15,870 bases of DNA from a bacterium. GTDB taxonomy: Bacteria; Gemmatimonadota; Gemmatimonadetes; Gemmatimonadales; Gemmatimonadaceae. Location: the NCBI GenBank assembly GCA_021802745.1, contig JAJZRK010000059.1, positions 1 to 15,870 of the forward strand. Direction: 5' to 3'. A model generated the notes under the pieces. That model did not search any database and was not told where the DNA came from. It saw nothing but the letters and a program-made list of their open reading frames with translations. Shown here one piece after another: positions 1 through 7,650 of the stretch. Position 1 is the stretch's first letter, and each line of letters starts with the position of its first letter. The position numbers and the translations under genes are program-made.

Positions 1-111
1 CTCAGCGTCATGCTCTTCGAGAAAGTCTCACTCCCACAACTACTTACGTCGTTCACTCCCGGAAACGACGAGGCCGAAACGGCTAACCAATTGCTACTCT
101 TCGAGTTATAA
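1..111 (+). CDS. IS4-family transposase, C-terminal tail (partial)
   Basis: Only the last 36 codons are in the window, reading in frame from base 1 to TAA at 109-111. The peptide contains LSVMLFEKVSLPQLL and ends NQLLLFEL. This pattern (a SV-LFEK segment, then a terminal NQL-LF motif) is what I know from the C-termini of IS4-family DDE transposases of the type carrying a DUF4372 N-terminal domain. The catalytic DDE residues lie upstream of the window, so I cannot judge whether the element is intact. The protein would cut and paste its own element. The next gene appears to begin abruptly right after it, which fits an insertion into that gene. The family call rests on recognising a short tail. 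Confidence 0.7.
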   Translation, partial: LSVMLFEKVSLPQLLTSFTPGNDEAETANQLLLFEL

Positions 112-138
112 CCGGACAGTACTGACCGGACAGTACTG
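111..138. repeat. Perfect tandem duplication of a 14-bp IS-end sequence
   Basis: ACCGGACAGTACTG occurs twice without a gap. The first copy begins with the last base of the transposase stop codon. The second ends two bases before the broken downstream reading frame opens, and a TGA (137-139) is formed at its edge. One copy is probably the terminal repeat of the IS; the reason for the second is unknown. Confidence 0.8.
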
Positions 139-139
139 A

Positions 140-880
140 TACGGAACGCCGAATCCAGGCAATACAAGGTTCATCAAGAACCTCGTGAACTTCTCCGCGT
201 CGGGAGCACGGTCATCGGCGACCAAGGTGCTGTCAATCAACGATGGCAACGCGTACTACAACTTCAGCACCAAGTGGACGCAGATGAAGGCCATCTTCCA
301 GGGGGAGGGGTACACGACCACGGAGGTCTCCGGGCCGTCGGCGCATTCCGCGCTGCTTCCGATTCCGAGCGACGTGAAACTGCTCGTGATCAACGACCCC
401 GTCTATGCGTTCAGCGCGACGGAGATCAACAGCCTGAAGAGCTTCGCGTCGCAGGGCGGCCGCATTCTCCTCGTCGGCGAGAATCCGGCGTACTACTACG
501 AGACGTACCGAGCGGGAGTGGAGAACCCGCTGCTTGCGGCCCTCGGCTCGTCAATCACCGTCAACGGCCAGTGCTACGCGCCCGGCGTCTTCATCTCGAC
601 TACGGCGCACCAGGTGACGACGGGCGTGGCCACATCGGGGAGCGGATCCATCTACATGAACTGCGCCTCGTACCACACCGGCCATGGTACCCGAGACGTG
701 GCAATTGGGCGCGACGGCTCTGGGAACGTCATGCTGAGCGCCGTGACGGTGAACACGACTCCGATGCCGCTCGGTTCGTTGCGGGCCGTGCTCGCGCCCG
801 ACGAGCCGGCGCCGCGCACGCTTGGCCCACCGCAGGCGACCCTCGCACGGCCCAGGATGGCGCCGCCTCGTCGTCCCTGA
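140..880 (+). pseudogene. 3' remnant of a ThuA/glutamine-amidotransferase-like protein gene interrupted by the IS
   Basis: An open frame runs from the IS end to TGA at 878-880. It begins directly with YGTPNPGNTRFIKNLVNF, with no ribosome binding site or plausible start, so I read it as the surviving C-terminal ~246 codons of a larger gene. GTG at 185 could be an internal restart but lacks a Shine-Dalgarno sequence. The body shows alternating strands and helices typical of a flavodoxin or class I amidotransferase-like fold: KVLSIND, then a helix with MKAIFQGEGYTTTEV, then VKLLVINDPVY, then a helix SLKSFASQGGRILLVGEN. This resembles ThuA/DUF4350-type domains. The last 30 residues are Pro/Arg-rich and look like a tail. 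A strong terminator 25 bases downstream supports this being a genuine gene end. Function and exact family are uncertain. Confidence 0.6.
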
Positions 881-905
881 GGCTCGAGCTGTATCGGGAC
901 CAGTG

Positions 906-947
906 CAGGCGGACTGTGACCTCGGTCACAGTCCGCCTGTTGCTTTT
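906..947 (+). terminator. Rho-independent terminator after the broken gene
   Basis: A perfect 15-bp stem (906-920 CAGGCGGACTGTGAC, 925-939 its exact reverse complement) closes on the tetraloop CTCG and is followed by TTGCTTTT. It begins 25 bases after the stop at 880. The T-tract is interrupted, but the stem is very strong. It insulates the lipoprotein gene at 1052 from transcription coming out of the IS and the broken gene. Confidence 0.85.
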
Positions 948-1051
948 CCACTCGCATACTCAGGGTTTCGCCCGTACGTTAGAGCATTCTGCTTCTGTCG
1001 TCTCGGGACGCCCCCCATCGCGCCCGTGATCCCCATAGGGTAGGTGCCACG

Positions 1052-4000
1052 ATGCGTACCGCCTCGCCAGTTCGCCGCCTGACCATTGCCGCCGGCCTCC
1101 TGATCGCCGTGCTCGTCGCCTGCGGCCGAGAGATCACCGGACCGGCTTCGAGCCCCGTCAACGTCTTCAAGCGGTTCGCGGCGTTCGCCTTCGAATCGAA
1201 GGTTGAGTCCGCGATTCCGGCCAACGCACTCCATGCTGCCCTGCAGCAGGTGGAGTTCGAACGGGTGCGCGTGACGCTGCGCCGCGAGGACGGCTCCATT
1301 GCCCTCGACACGGTCGTGCTCTTCCCCGTCGGCGCCACCGAACTGACGCTGACGCTCAACGTCCCGCTTCCGGCGAACGCGCCGTCCAGCGGCGTGCCCC
1401 TGAGCCTGAACCTCGGCTACATCAACGCCGCCGGGGACACCGTCTTCAAAGGCGGCCCGCTCCCCGTGACCGTGCTCCCCGGCACCGGCGGCACGCCGCC
1501 CGCACCGGTGCAGGTTCCCATCCGCTACACCGGCCCCGGCGCCACCGCGTCGGCGGTAGCAATCACGCCCAAGCTCCTCAGCGGCTTCCCCGGCCAGACC
1601 ACGACCTTCACCGCGCAGGCCCTCGGTCCCAGCGGGCAGCCGTTGGCGGGAACGCCAATCGCCTTCACGTCGTCGAACGACGCGGTGGTGACCGTCAACG
1701 AGGCCACCGGCGCGGCGACATTGCGCGGTCGCGGCACGGCCAAGGTGTATGCCCTGCTCCTCACCGGCCAGGCCGACAGCGCGGTGGTCACGGTAACGCT
1801 CCCCGCCTCGCAGCTGCAGCTCGTGAGTGGCAGCGGACAAACCGGCCCGGCGGGTTCGACGCTGGCGACCCCCGTGGTCGCACGCGTCCTCGCCGCCGAC
1901 GGCATTGGCGTGAGTGGCGTGAGCGTGAGCTTCGCGGCGAGCGGCGGCGGCACCGCCACCCCCGCATCGGCCGTCTCGACCGCCGACGGGAGCGTGGCCA
2001 CACTGTGGAAGCTCGGCCCGACGGCCGGAGCGCAGACGCTCACGGTCACCAGCGCCGGGCTCACCGGCTCGCCGCTCACCGTGGACGCCACCGCCCTGGC
2101 GGTGACGCCGACGAAACTGACCATCCTCACCGGACCGGTCTCGAGCAAGGCCTCCGTCGCGCTGAGCGCCATCACCGTGGCGGCGCAGGACGCGGCCGGC
2201 AATACGATCGCGAGCTTCACGGGTGACATCAGCGTGGCGGTCGGCGCGAATCCGGGCGGTTCGACGCTGAGCGGCACGACGACCATCAAGGCGATCGCCG
2301 GCATCGCGATCTTCAGCGATCTCAAGCTCAACCGCCCGGGCACGGGTTACACGCTCGTCTTCTCGAGCACCGGGCTCTCCGCCGCCACGAGCGCCGCGTT
2401 CGATATCACGGCGGGCGACGCGAGCAGGCTCGCCTTCGGCCCGATGCCGTCAACCGTGGATGCCGGCTTGGCGATCGCGCCGCCGGTGACGGTCATGGCG
2501 CAGGACGGAGCGGGCAATACCGTCACGACGTTCGTCGGCGCCGTCACGCTCGCGATCGGGACCAATCCGGGAAGCGCAACGCTCGGCGGAACACTCACCA
2601 GGACCGCCGTGGCGGGCGTCGCCACCTTTGGCGACCTGACGATTACCAGGAGCGGCTCGCCGTACACGCTGACGGCGAGCGCAACCGGCATGACCAACGG
2701 CACGAGCGCAGGATTTGCCGTCGCCACCGGGGCGCCGTCCGGACTGACCATTGTCAGCGGCAATGGGCAATCGGCGGCGGCCGGCTCGCTGCTGAGCCCG
2801 ATCACGGTGCGCCTCCATGACGCCTTCGACAACCCCGTCGCCGGCGCCACCATCGCATTCGCCGTCACCGGCGGCGGCGGCTCGCTCTCCAGCGCGACGG
2901 CCACCACCGGCGCCGATGGCGCGGCCTCGGTGTCGTGGACCATCGGCGCCGGCCCGCAGACCATGACCGCCACGTACTCCGGCGTGCCACCCGTCACGAT
3001 CACCGCCGCGTCCACCAGCGTGGCGCTGACCTGGACCGGCGCGACGAGCGCCGACTGGAATACGGCGAGCAACTGGTCGCCCGCCTTTGTGCCGTCCGCC
3101 GCCGATGTCGTCACGATCCCCGTGACGTCCACCGCGCCGACCATCAGCGCGCCGGCAAGCGTGGTCGGTCTCGCCCTCGCGAGCGGCGCGACGCTCACCA
3201 ACAACTCCACGCTCACGGTGAACGGCAGCGTCAGCGCTGGCACCACGATCACGGGAACCGGCACCCTGCTCCTCGCGGGCGCGAGCGGATCGCTCAAGGG
3301 CGCCATCTGGCAGGCGGTCACCGTCACCGGCGCCGCCTATACGCTGGACGGCGCAACGCAGATCACGGGACCGCTCACTATCGCCTCCGCCGGCAAGCTC
3401 GCGATCGGCGGCCAGACGCTCACAATCGTCGGCGGCCTCGTCACCTCCGGCAGCGGCCGGCTGGCCATGACGAACTCCGCCGATGTGGTGGTGGTCTCGG
3501 ACGATGCCACCTTCGCCGGCGGATTCGAGGGCGGCTTCCTCACCGCGGGCGTCCTGTCGGTCGGCCGGAACTTCACGGCAACCGGCGCGACGTTCAGTGC
3601 GTCTGGCTCGCACACGCTCAGGCTGTTCAGCGCGGGTTCGCCTCAGACGTTGGCGTTCACGTCGCCGCTCTCGGGACAGGGCATCAACCACCTGGTCTTC
3701 GAGGGCGGCGCCGCCAAGTCCATGAGCGGCACACCGCAGGTGATGGGCAACGTGGACATTCTCGGCACCAGCGCCCCCATTGATGGCGCGGCGACCGTGA
3801 AGATCGGCGGCAACTTCTCCGACGCGACCATCCTCCCCGATTCGGGCGGCAACCCGAACCCGCTCGGCGGCTGGCGCGTGGCGAACACCACGTTCTTTGG
3901 CAGCAACAAGACCATCAACTCCGTCTTCATCACGTCGAACGTGACGGTGAGCGGGACGGTGCAGCTCGCCCCGTGCACGTCGTGCCTCGCCGCGGACCGG

Positions 4001-6337
4001 CTGATGAGCGTGCTCGCGACCAACGGGTACGTGCAGATCAACGGTGACCTGACGGTGTCGGGTGCCGGCGCGGTGCTGAAGTTGAACGGCAACGAACTCG
4101 ACGTTGGCAACTTCGCGACGGCGAGCGGCGGCGCCGTGAACATGACCAACAGCATGGACTACCTGCACGTGGCGGGGAGCGCCACCTTCGGCGGCGGCAG
4201 CACCGCCGGCAAGTTGACGAGTGGCACGCTGGAAGTGATTGGCGACTTCACGCAGAACGGCGCCGCCGATTCCTTCGCGCCGAGCGTCGGGTTCTACACG
4301 TATATCGGACCGCCCTACACCGTGGCCGCGGTGAGCGCATCACGCGCCCTGCGGGACCGTGCCGCCGTCGCGGCGCGTCCGCGGAGCGCGGCCGTGGAAG
4401 CGGCGCGCAGCAAGCGCCTGCAGCAGGCCACCGCGTTGCGCACGGAGCGCACCGAGCGAATGGCCAAGCTCGACCGCCGGGCGGCCGCGTATGCGAGCCG
4501 CGGGATGGCCGCACCGCCCGCGCGCTGGCAAGCCAGCGGCCGCAGCAGCACTGCAGAGCCTGCGGACGTCCGCCTGCTGCGACGGCGGCGCGAGTACAAC
4601 GGGGCGTCGACCATTTCATTCGCGAATCCCGCCTCGTCCTTCTTCGGCACCCTGTACCTCTCGGGGCCGGCGTTCTACCTCGGCAGTGACATCCAGGTGG
4701 CCGGAGAACTCGAGACCGGATACAGCGCCTGGCACACGGTGAACTCTTCCTCGGCCACTCCACGGAAGATCACGTCGCACGGCGCCGACGTGCGCAACCT
4801 CGGCTTCAGCAATGTCGCGTGGAACCTGCTCGACGGCAGCAACATCTGGAGCATGGACTACGTCGCCTTCGACAATATGGACCCGGCGGCCGACCAGTTC
4901 ACGATCACCCGCACGAGCGACGAACTGGCGCTGTGCGCCTGCGCGTCGTACTACGAACTCTATTACTGGTCGTTCTACACGACGCCGACGACAGGGCACT
5001 TCATCAAGGCCACCGACACGAACGGCGGGCCGAACGTGCTCGAACTGTACATGTACAATCCGAACCCGTCGTCGCATGGTGGTCACGTGGCCACGGCGGG
5101 CGGTGCACTGATCTCCTCCTGGCCGGAAACGGCGGTGGTCACGTGGCAAGGCGGCACGTCGAACGAGTGGACGGTCGGTTCCAATTGGAGCGGCGGCCTC
5201 GTGCCCACATCCACGGATGATGTGCGGATTCCCTACGGCACCGCGTATGCGCCTACAACCAACTATGGCGCCGGCTACGCCCACAACCTGACCATCGAGA
5301 GTGGCGCGCATATCCAGACGTCCTGCGCGTATGAACTCTACGTCTACGGCAACGTCGTCGCGCCACTCGGGGCGCCCGCCGTCCAGGCCTGTGAGGGCGA
5401 CGCCATCCACCTCAAGGGCGACGGCACCCCCGGCGGCAACACCGTGGTCGGCAACTTCGAGATGCTGACGGTCGAGGGGAACTACAAGGTGTCGGGCACG
5501 GGTAACCAGGTGATCGTCGGCCTGTCGTGGGGGTCGCTCAAGATTGACGGTACCAACGGCGGCACGCTCACGCTGAACGGCGGGCGCGTGGACGCGAACC
5601 AGATCAACGTCTTCAGCGAAGGGCTCCTCGTCATGACCAATGCCGCAGACCAGCTCTTCATTGGCGGCGACAACGGTCTCTTCGACGGCGCGAGCACCAC
5701 CGGCAAGCTCACCGCCGGCACGATCACCCTCACCAGCGGCGGCTGCCTGTACGCCGGCAACACCCACGGCGACGCGCTCGCGCCGAGTGGCACCAACACC
5801 GTGGTCTTTGCCGGGTCGAACTGCGTGTCGTTCCTGGACCCGGTCAACAGCTTCCTGCAGGACGTGAAGATCAACGGGGGCATGTCCATGCAGTTGATGT
5901 CCGATGTCCGCGTGAAGGGAAGCCTGGTGCGAGGCACAGGGACCGGCCCCATCAGCGTATGGGCAACCGCGTACCCCAACCCCTCGTTCCTGCTCACGGT
6001 GAACGGCATCAACCAGTCCGGCACGGACGCGATGCAGTTCGCCAACGTCCGGCTCAAGCTGACCGGCACTTCGGCGGTCACGTTCAGCAACGCCGCGTTT
6101 GCCGGCTTTGGCACCGGGTTCACGGGCGAATCGCTGTTCGAGGTCAATCGCGGCAGCGGGTCATTCACCTTCACCGGCCTCGACTTCTCGGCGGCGGGAT
6201 TTGCGGCGGACACGACGCGGCATTACGTGAAGAACTCCGGCACCGCGAACATCACCCTCACCGGGGCGAATCCGACCTCGGGGTTTGCGGGCATGCAGTT
6301 CATTGCCACCGGGGTGGGCACGGTCAGCTGGCCGTAG
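1052..6337 (+). CDS. Giant surface lipoprotein with Ig-like domains and beta-helix repeats
   Basis: This 1761-residue protein starts with a lipoprotein signal: basic MRTASPVRR, a hydrophobic stretch, and lipobox LVAC with Cys24 as the acylated residue. Residues ~169-250 look like a Big_2-type bacterial Ig domain. Residues ~254-351 and ~563-655 resemble Big_1/invasin-type Ig domains. Residues ~354-452 and ~458-562 are a related pair, each with an NPG-(G/S)-(S/A)-TL motif. From ~660 the protein becomes Gly/Thr/Asn-rich short strands typical of a right-handed beta-helix. Two segments open with a W-x-G-x4-W...NW signature (Trp661 and Trp1365), suggesting two related halves. An Arg/Ala-rich block (~1091-1182) interrupts the first helix. 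I see no C-terminal sorting or autotransporter domain. Likely role: outer-membrane-anchored, exposed adhesin or structural protein; the substrate is unknown. No clear promoter or strong Shine-Dalgarno is visible; ATG 1052 is chosen because the signal peptide starts there. Confidence 0.88.
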   Translation: MRTASPVRRLTIAAGLLIAVLVACGREITGPASSPVNVFKRFAAFAFESKVESAIPANALHAALQQVEFERVRVTLRREDGSIALDTVVLFPVGATELTLTLNVPLPANAPSSGVPLSLNLGYINAAGDTVFKGGPLPVTVLPGTGGTPPAPVQVPIRYTGPGATASAVAITPKLLSGFPGQTTTFTAQALGPSGQPLAGTPIAFTSSNDAVVTVNEATGAATLRGRGTAKVYALLLTGQADSAVVTVTLPASQLQLVSGSGQTGPAGSTLATPVVARVLAADGIGVSGVSVSFAASGGGTATPASAVSTADGSVATLWKLGPTAGAQTLTVTSAGLTGSPLTVDATALAVTPTKLTILTGPVSSKASVALSAITVAAQDAAGNTIASFTGDISVAVGANPGGSTLSGTTTIKAIAGIAIFSDLKLNRPGTGYTLVFSSTGLSAATSAAFDITAGDASRLAFGPMPSTVDAGLAIAPPVTVMAQDGAGNTVTTFVGAVTLAIGTNPGSATLGGTLTRTAVAGVATFGDLTITRSGSPYTLTASATGMTNGTSAGFAVATGAPSGLTIVSGNGQSAAAGSLLSPITVRLHDAFDNPVAGATIAFAVTGGGGSLSSATATTGADGAASVSWTIGAGPQTMTATYSGVPPVTITAASTSVALTWTGATSADWNTASNWSPAFVPSAADVVTIPVTSTAPTISAPASVVGLALASGATLTNNSTLTVNGSVSAGTTITGTGTLLLAGASGSLKGAIWQAVTVTGAAYTLDGATQITGPLTIASAGKLAIGGQTLTIVGGLVTSGSGRLAMTNSADVVVVSDDATFAGGFEGGFLTAGVLSVGRNFTATGATFSASGSHTLRLFSAGSPQTLAFTSPLSGQGINHLVFEGGAAKSMSGTPQVMGNVDILGTSAPIDGAATVKIGGNFSDATILPDSGGNPNPLGGWRVANTTFFGSNKTINSVFITSNVTVSGTVQLAPCTSCLAADRLMSVLATNGYVQINGDLTVSGAGAVLKLNGNELDVGNFATASGGAVNMTNSMDYLHVAGSATFGGGSTAGKLTSGTLEVIGDFTQNGAADSFAPSVGFYTYIGPPYTVAAVSASRALRDRAAVAARPRSAAVEAARSKRLQQATALRTERTERMAKLDRRAAAYASRGMAAPPARWQASGRSSTAEPADVRLLRRRREYNGASTISFANPASSFFGTLYLSGPAFYLGSDIQVAGELETGYSAWHTVNSSSATPRKITSHGADVRNLGFSNVAWNLLDGSNIWSMDYVAFDNMDPAADQFTITRTSDELALCACASYYELYYWSFYTTPTTGHFIKATDTNGGPNVLELYMYNPNPSSHGGHVATAGGALISSWPETAVVTWQGGTSNEWTVGSNWSGGLVPTSTDDVRIPYGTAYAPTTNYGAGYAHNLTIESGAHIQTSCAYELYVYGNVVAPLGAPAVQACEGDAIHLKGDGTPGGNTVVGNFEMLTVEGNYKVSGTGNQVIVGLSWGSLKIDGTNGGTLTLNGGRVDANQINVFSEGLLVMTNAADQLFIGGDNGLFDGASTTGKLTAGTITLTSGGCLYAGNTHGDALAPSGTNTVVFAGSNCVSFLDPVNSFLQDVKINGGMSMQLMSDVRVKGSLVRGTGTGPISVWATAYPNPSFLLTVNGINQSGTDAMQFANVRLKLTGTSAVTFSNAAFAGFGTGFTGESLFEVNRGSGSFTFTGLDFSAAGFAADTTRHYVKNSGTANITLTGANPTSGFAGMQFIATGVGTVSWP

Positions 6338-6355
6338 CCTCCGCCGGCAGTCGCG

Positions 6356-7165
6356 TCAGAACAGCTGCAGCTGGTCGCCCAACTGGGCCGGGTCCACCAC
6401 GACCTGGCCCAGTTGGCGTTGCAGGCGTCGCACGGTGTCGGGCGCGTGCCCGCTGAAGTGGTTGTTCACGTAGCCGTACACCGTCTTCACCCGGTTGGCG
6501 ATCACCGGCATCGCCTTGCACCATGCGTCGAGTTCCTTGGTGCGGTCGTGCTGCACGCGCGAGTAGTCCACGATCTCGCGATCGGGTCCCATCCAGCGCA
6601 GGTAGGTGAAGTCCGAGGTGCGGCGGTCGGCGAGCTTGAGCATCACCGAGCGCGGGATGAACCGCGCGTCGGCGAGGGCGAGCGCCACATGGTGCTCCTC
6701 GAGCAACGCGAGGATGCCGTCGGTAATCCATCCGCGCTGGCGAAACTCCACCGCCACGCGCAGGTCGCGGGGGAGCAGCGGCAGGAAACCGGCGAGCGCC
6801 GGCAGTTCCGCCGGCGCGAAGTCGGGACCAAGCTGCACGAGCACCGGCCCCAGCTTGGGGCCAAGCTCGCGCGCGACGTCAAAGAAGTGCTGCACCTGCG
6901 ACTCGCTGTGCCGCAGGCGGTTCTCGTGCGTGATTTCCTGCGGGAGCTTGAGCGCAAAGGTAAACCCGTCCGGCACGCGCGCCGCCCAGCTGCGCACCGT
7001 CGGCACGGCTGGTGTTGCGTAGAACGTGCTGTCCACCTCGACGGTGTTGAACGCGCGCGCGTAGACCGACAGAAAGTCCGCGGCTCGGGTGCGCGTCGGA
7101 TAGAACGGCCCCACCCAGGCCGCGTAGTTCCACCCTTGGCAGCCGAGTCGCAGGTCGGCGGTCAC
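6356..7165 (-). CDS. DUF72 (YecE-like) family protein
   Basis: Read from GTG at 7165, the protein is 269 residues, a usual length for this family. The N-terminus has the hallmark LGCQGWNYAAWVGPFYP, then VEVDSTFYATP, then a K-P/KLPQEITH segment. Later come VQLGPDFAP, the VEFRQRGW motif, and a FTYLRWMG / YGYVNNHFSGHAP region near the C-terminus. DUF72 proteins adopt a TIM-barrel-like fold; their biochemical role is not established as far as I know. The frame stays open upstream to an ATG at 7312, but that extension is Pro/Arg-rich and unlike the family. The GTG overlaps the stop of the small upstream gene as GTGA, so translational coupling supports this start. The 3' end lies 18 bases from the stop of the convergent lipoprotein gene. 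Confidence 0.9.
   Translation of the reverse strand: MTADLRLGCQGWNYAAWVGPFYPTRTRAADFLSVYARAFNTVEVDSTFYATPAVPTVRSWAARVPDGFTFALKLPQEITHENRLRHSESQVQHFFDVARELGPKLGPVLVQLGPDFAPAELPALAGFLPLLPRDLRVAVEFRQRGWITDGILALLEEHHVALALADARFIPRSVMLKLADRRTSDFTYLRWMGPDREIVDYSRVQHDRTKELDAWCKAMPVIANRVKTVYGYVNNHFSGHAPDTVRRLQRQLGQVVVDPAQLGDQLQLF
6376..6418. terminator. Strong hairpin at the convergent gene junction (possible terminator)
   Basis: Left arm 6376-6389 (CGCCCAACTGGGCC) and right arm 6406-6418 (GGCCCAGTTGGCG) are complementary apart from one bulged C. The inner GGTC (6391-6394) and GACC (6401-6404) extend the stem around a CACCAC loop. The hairpin begins about 38 bases after the lipoprotein stop and lies inside the last codons of the minus-strand DUF72 gene. 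There is no T-run on either side, so it is not a canonical intrinsic terminator. It may act as a 3' boundary for the plus-strand transcript. Confidence 0.35.
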
Positions 7166-7386
7166 GGTGTGGCTCGCGTCACGAGGACATCGCGAAACCG
7201 CCGGCCGTCGGGGAGATCGAGGTTTCCCGCCAGCGTGTCGCCGCGCGACGTGAAGTGCCACAGGCCCTGCGGCATCGGACAGGTGAGCGCCGGTGCGCTC
7301 CTGCCGCAGCACAGCGTTCCCATGAAGTCGCGCTCACCGTTCACGATCTTGTACGCCTGCATGGCGAGGGCCGCCATCGCAAGCAC
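7162..7386 (-). CDS. Small hypothetical protein coupled to the DUF72 gene
   Basis: This 74-residue frame starts at GTG 7386 (GGGAG four bases upstream) or ATG 7377. It begins MLAMAALAMQAYKIVNGER and ends GDTLAGNLDLPDGRRFRDVLVTRATP in strand-rich form. Its TGA overlaps the DUF72 GTG by four bases (GTGA), strong evidence that it is translated and co-transcribed with that gene. It contains a CC pair and one further Cys; a short Ala-rich hydrophobic N-terminus is not long enough for a clear signal peptide. I do not recognise a family. The frame stays open further upstream into the repeat array, but that part is low-complexity and unlikely to be coding. Function unknown. Confidence 0.6.
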   Translation of the reverse strand: MLAMAALAMQAYKIVNGERDFMGTLCCGRSAPALTCPMPQGLWHFTSRGDTLAGNLDLPDGRRFRDVLVTRATP

Positions 7387-7420
7387 TGAACTCCCATCTT
7401 CATACCTCCGGAGGCAAGGC

Positions 7421-7646
7421 GGTGCGGGGGGCAGGGTGTGGTGCGGGGTGCGGGGTGCAGGGTGCGCGGTGTGGTGCAGGGGGCTGGGTGTGGTGCGGAG
7501 GAGGAGGAATTGATGCATCGTGATGGCATTCGCCAGTCCCGCGCCGACACCCCTGCACCACACTCTGCACCCCGCACCACACCCCGCACCCGCCCCTGCA
7601 CCACACTCCGCACCCCGCACCACACTCCGCACTCTGCACCCGCACC
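7421..7646. repeat. Inverted pair of short C-rich repeat arrays (array 1), long hairpin
   Basis: The right arm (about 7548-7646) is a chain of 7-nt units CTGCACC / CCGCACC separated at intervals by 5-nt ACACT or ACACC. The left arm (about 7421-7498) carries the same units in reverse complement, GGTGCGG / GGTGCAG with GGTGT. The two arms keep register over roughly 75 bases, so the transcript or extruded DNA could fold into a long imperfect hairpin with a ~50-base loop containing TGATGCATCG. The G-rich plus-strand left arm has several G3-G6 runs and could also form a quadruplex. The array lies between divergent genes and ends four bases before the GTG of the next plus-strand gene. No family is recognised. 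Confidence 0.85.
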
Positions 7647-7650
7647 TCTC

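Larger units (their letters stand above)
1..138 (+). mobile_element. Right end of an IS4-family insertion sequence (partial)
   Basis: The transposase tail stops at 111 and is followed at once by ACCGGACAGTACTG, present twice in tandem (111-124 and 125-138). This is the likely position of the right terminal inverted repeat. From about base 140 the sequence becomes an open coding frame with no start codon of its own. The left end and the target-site duplication are outside the window, so the exact boundary is inferred and could fall after either copy of the 14-mer. Confidence 0.55.

Noticed and set aside
926..1840. Long minus-strand open frame opposite the lipoprotein signal region
   Set aside because: It crosses the terminator and the start of the lipoprotein; composition is the Arg/Gly-rich pattern of an antisense frame in high-GC DNA, with no domain.
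2450..4168. 572-codon minus-strand frame opposite the lipoprotein
   Set aside because: Shadow of the repetitive Gly/Thr/Ala coding sequence; no signal, motif or start context.
4359..4742. Plus-strand alternative frame through the Arg/Ala block, suggesting a frameshift there
   Set aside because: The main frame keeps high third-position G/C and re-enters clear beta-helix sequence without a shift, so the block is read as an in-frame insertion.
7421..7646. Array 1 as a CRISPR array
   Set aside because: Units are 5-7 nt with no spacers of unique sequence, the two arms are inverted, and no cas genes are present.
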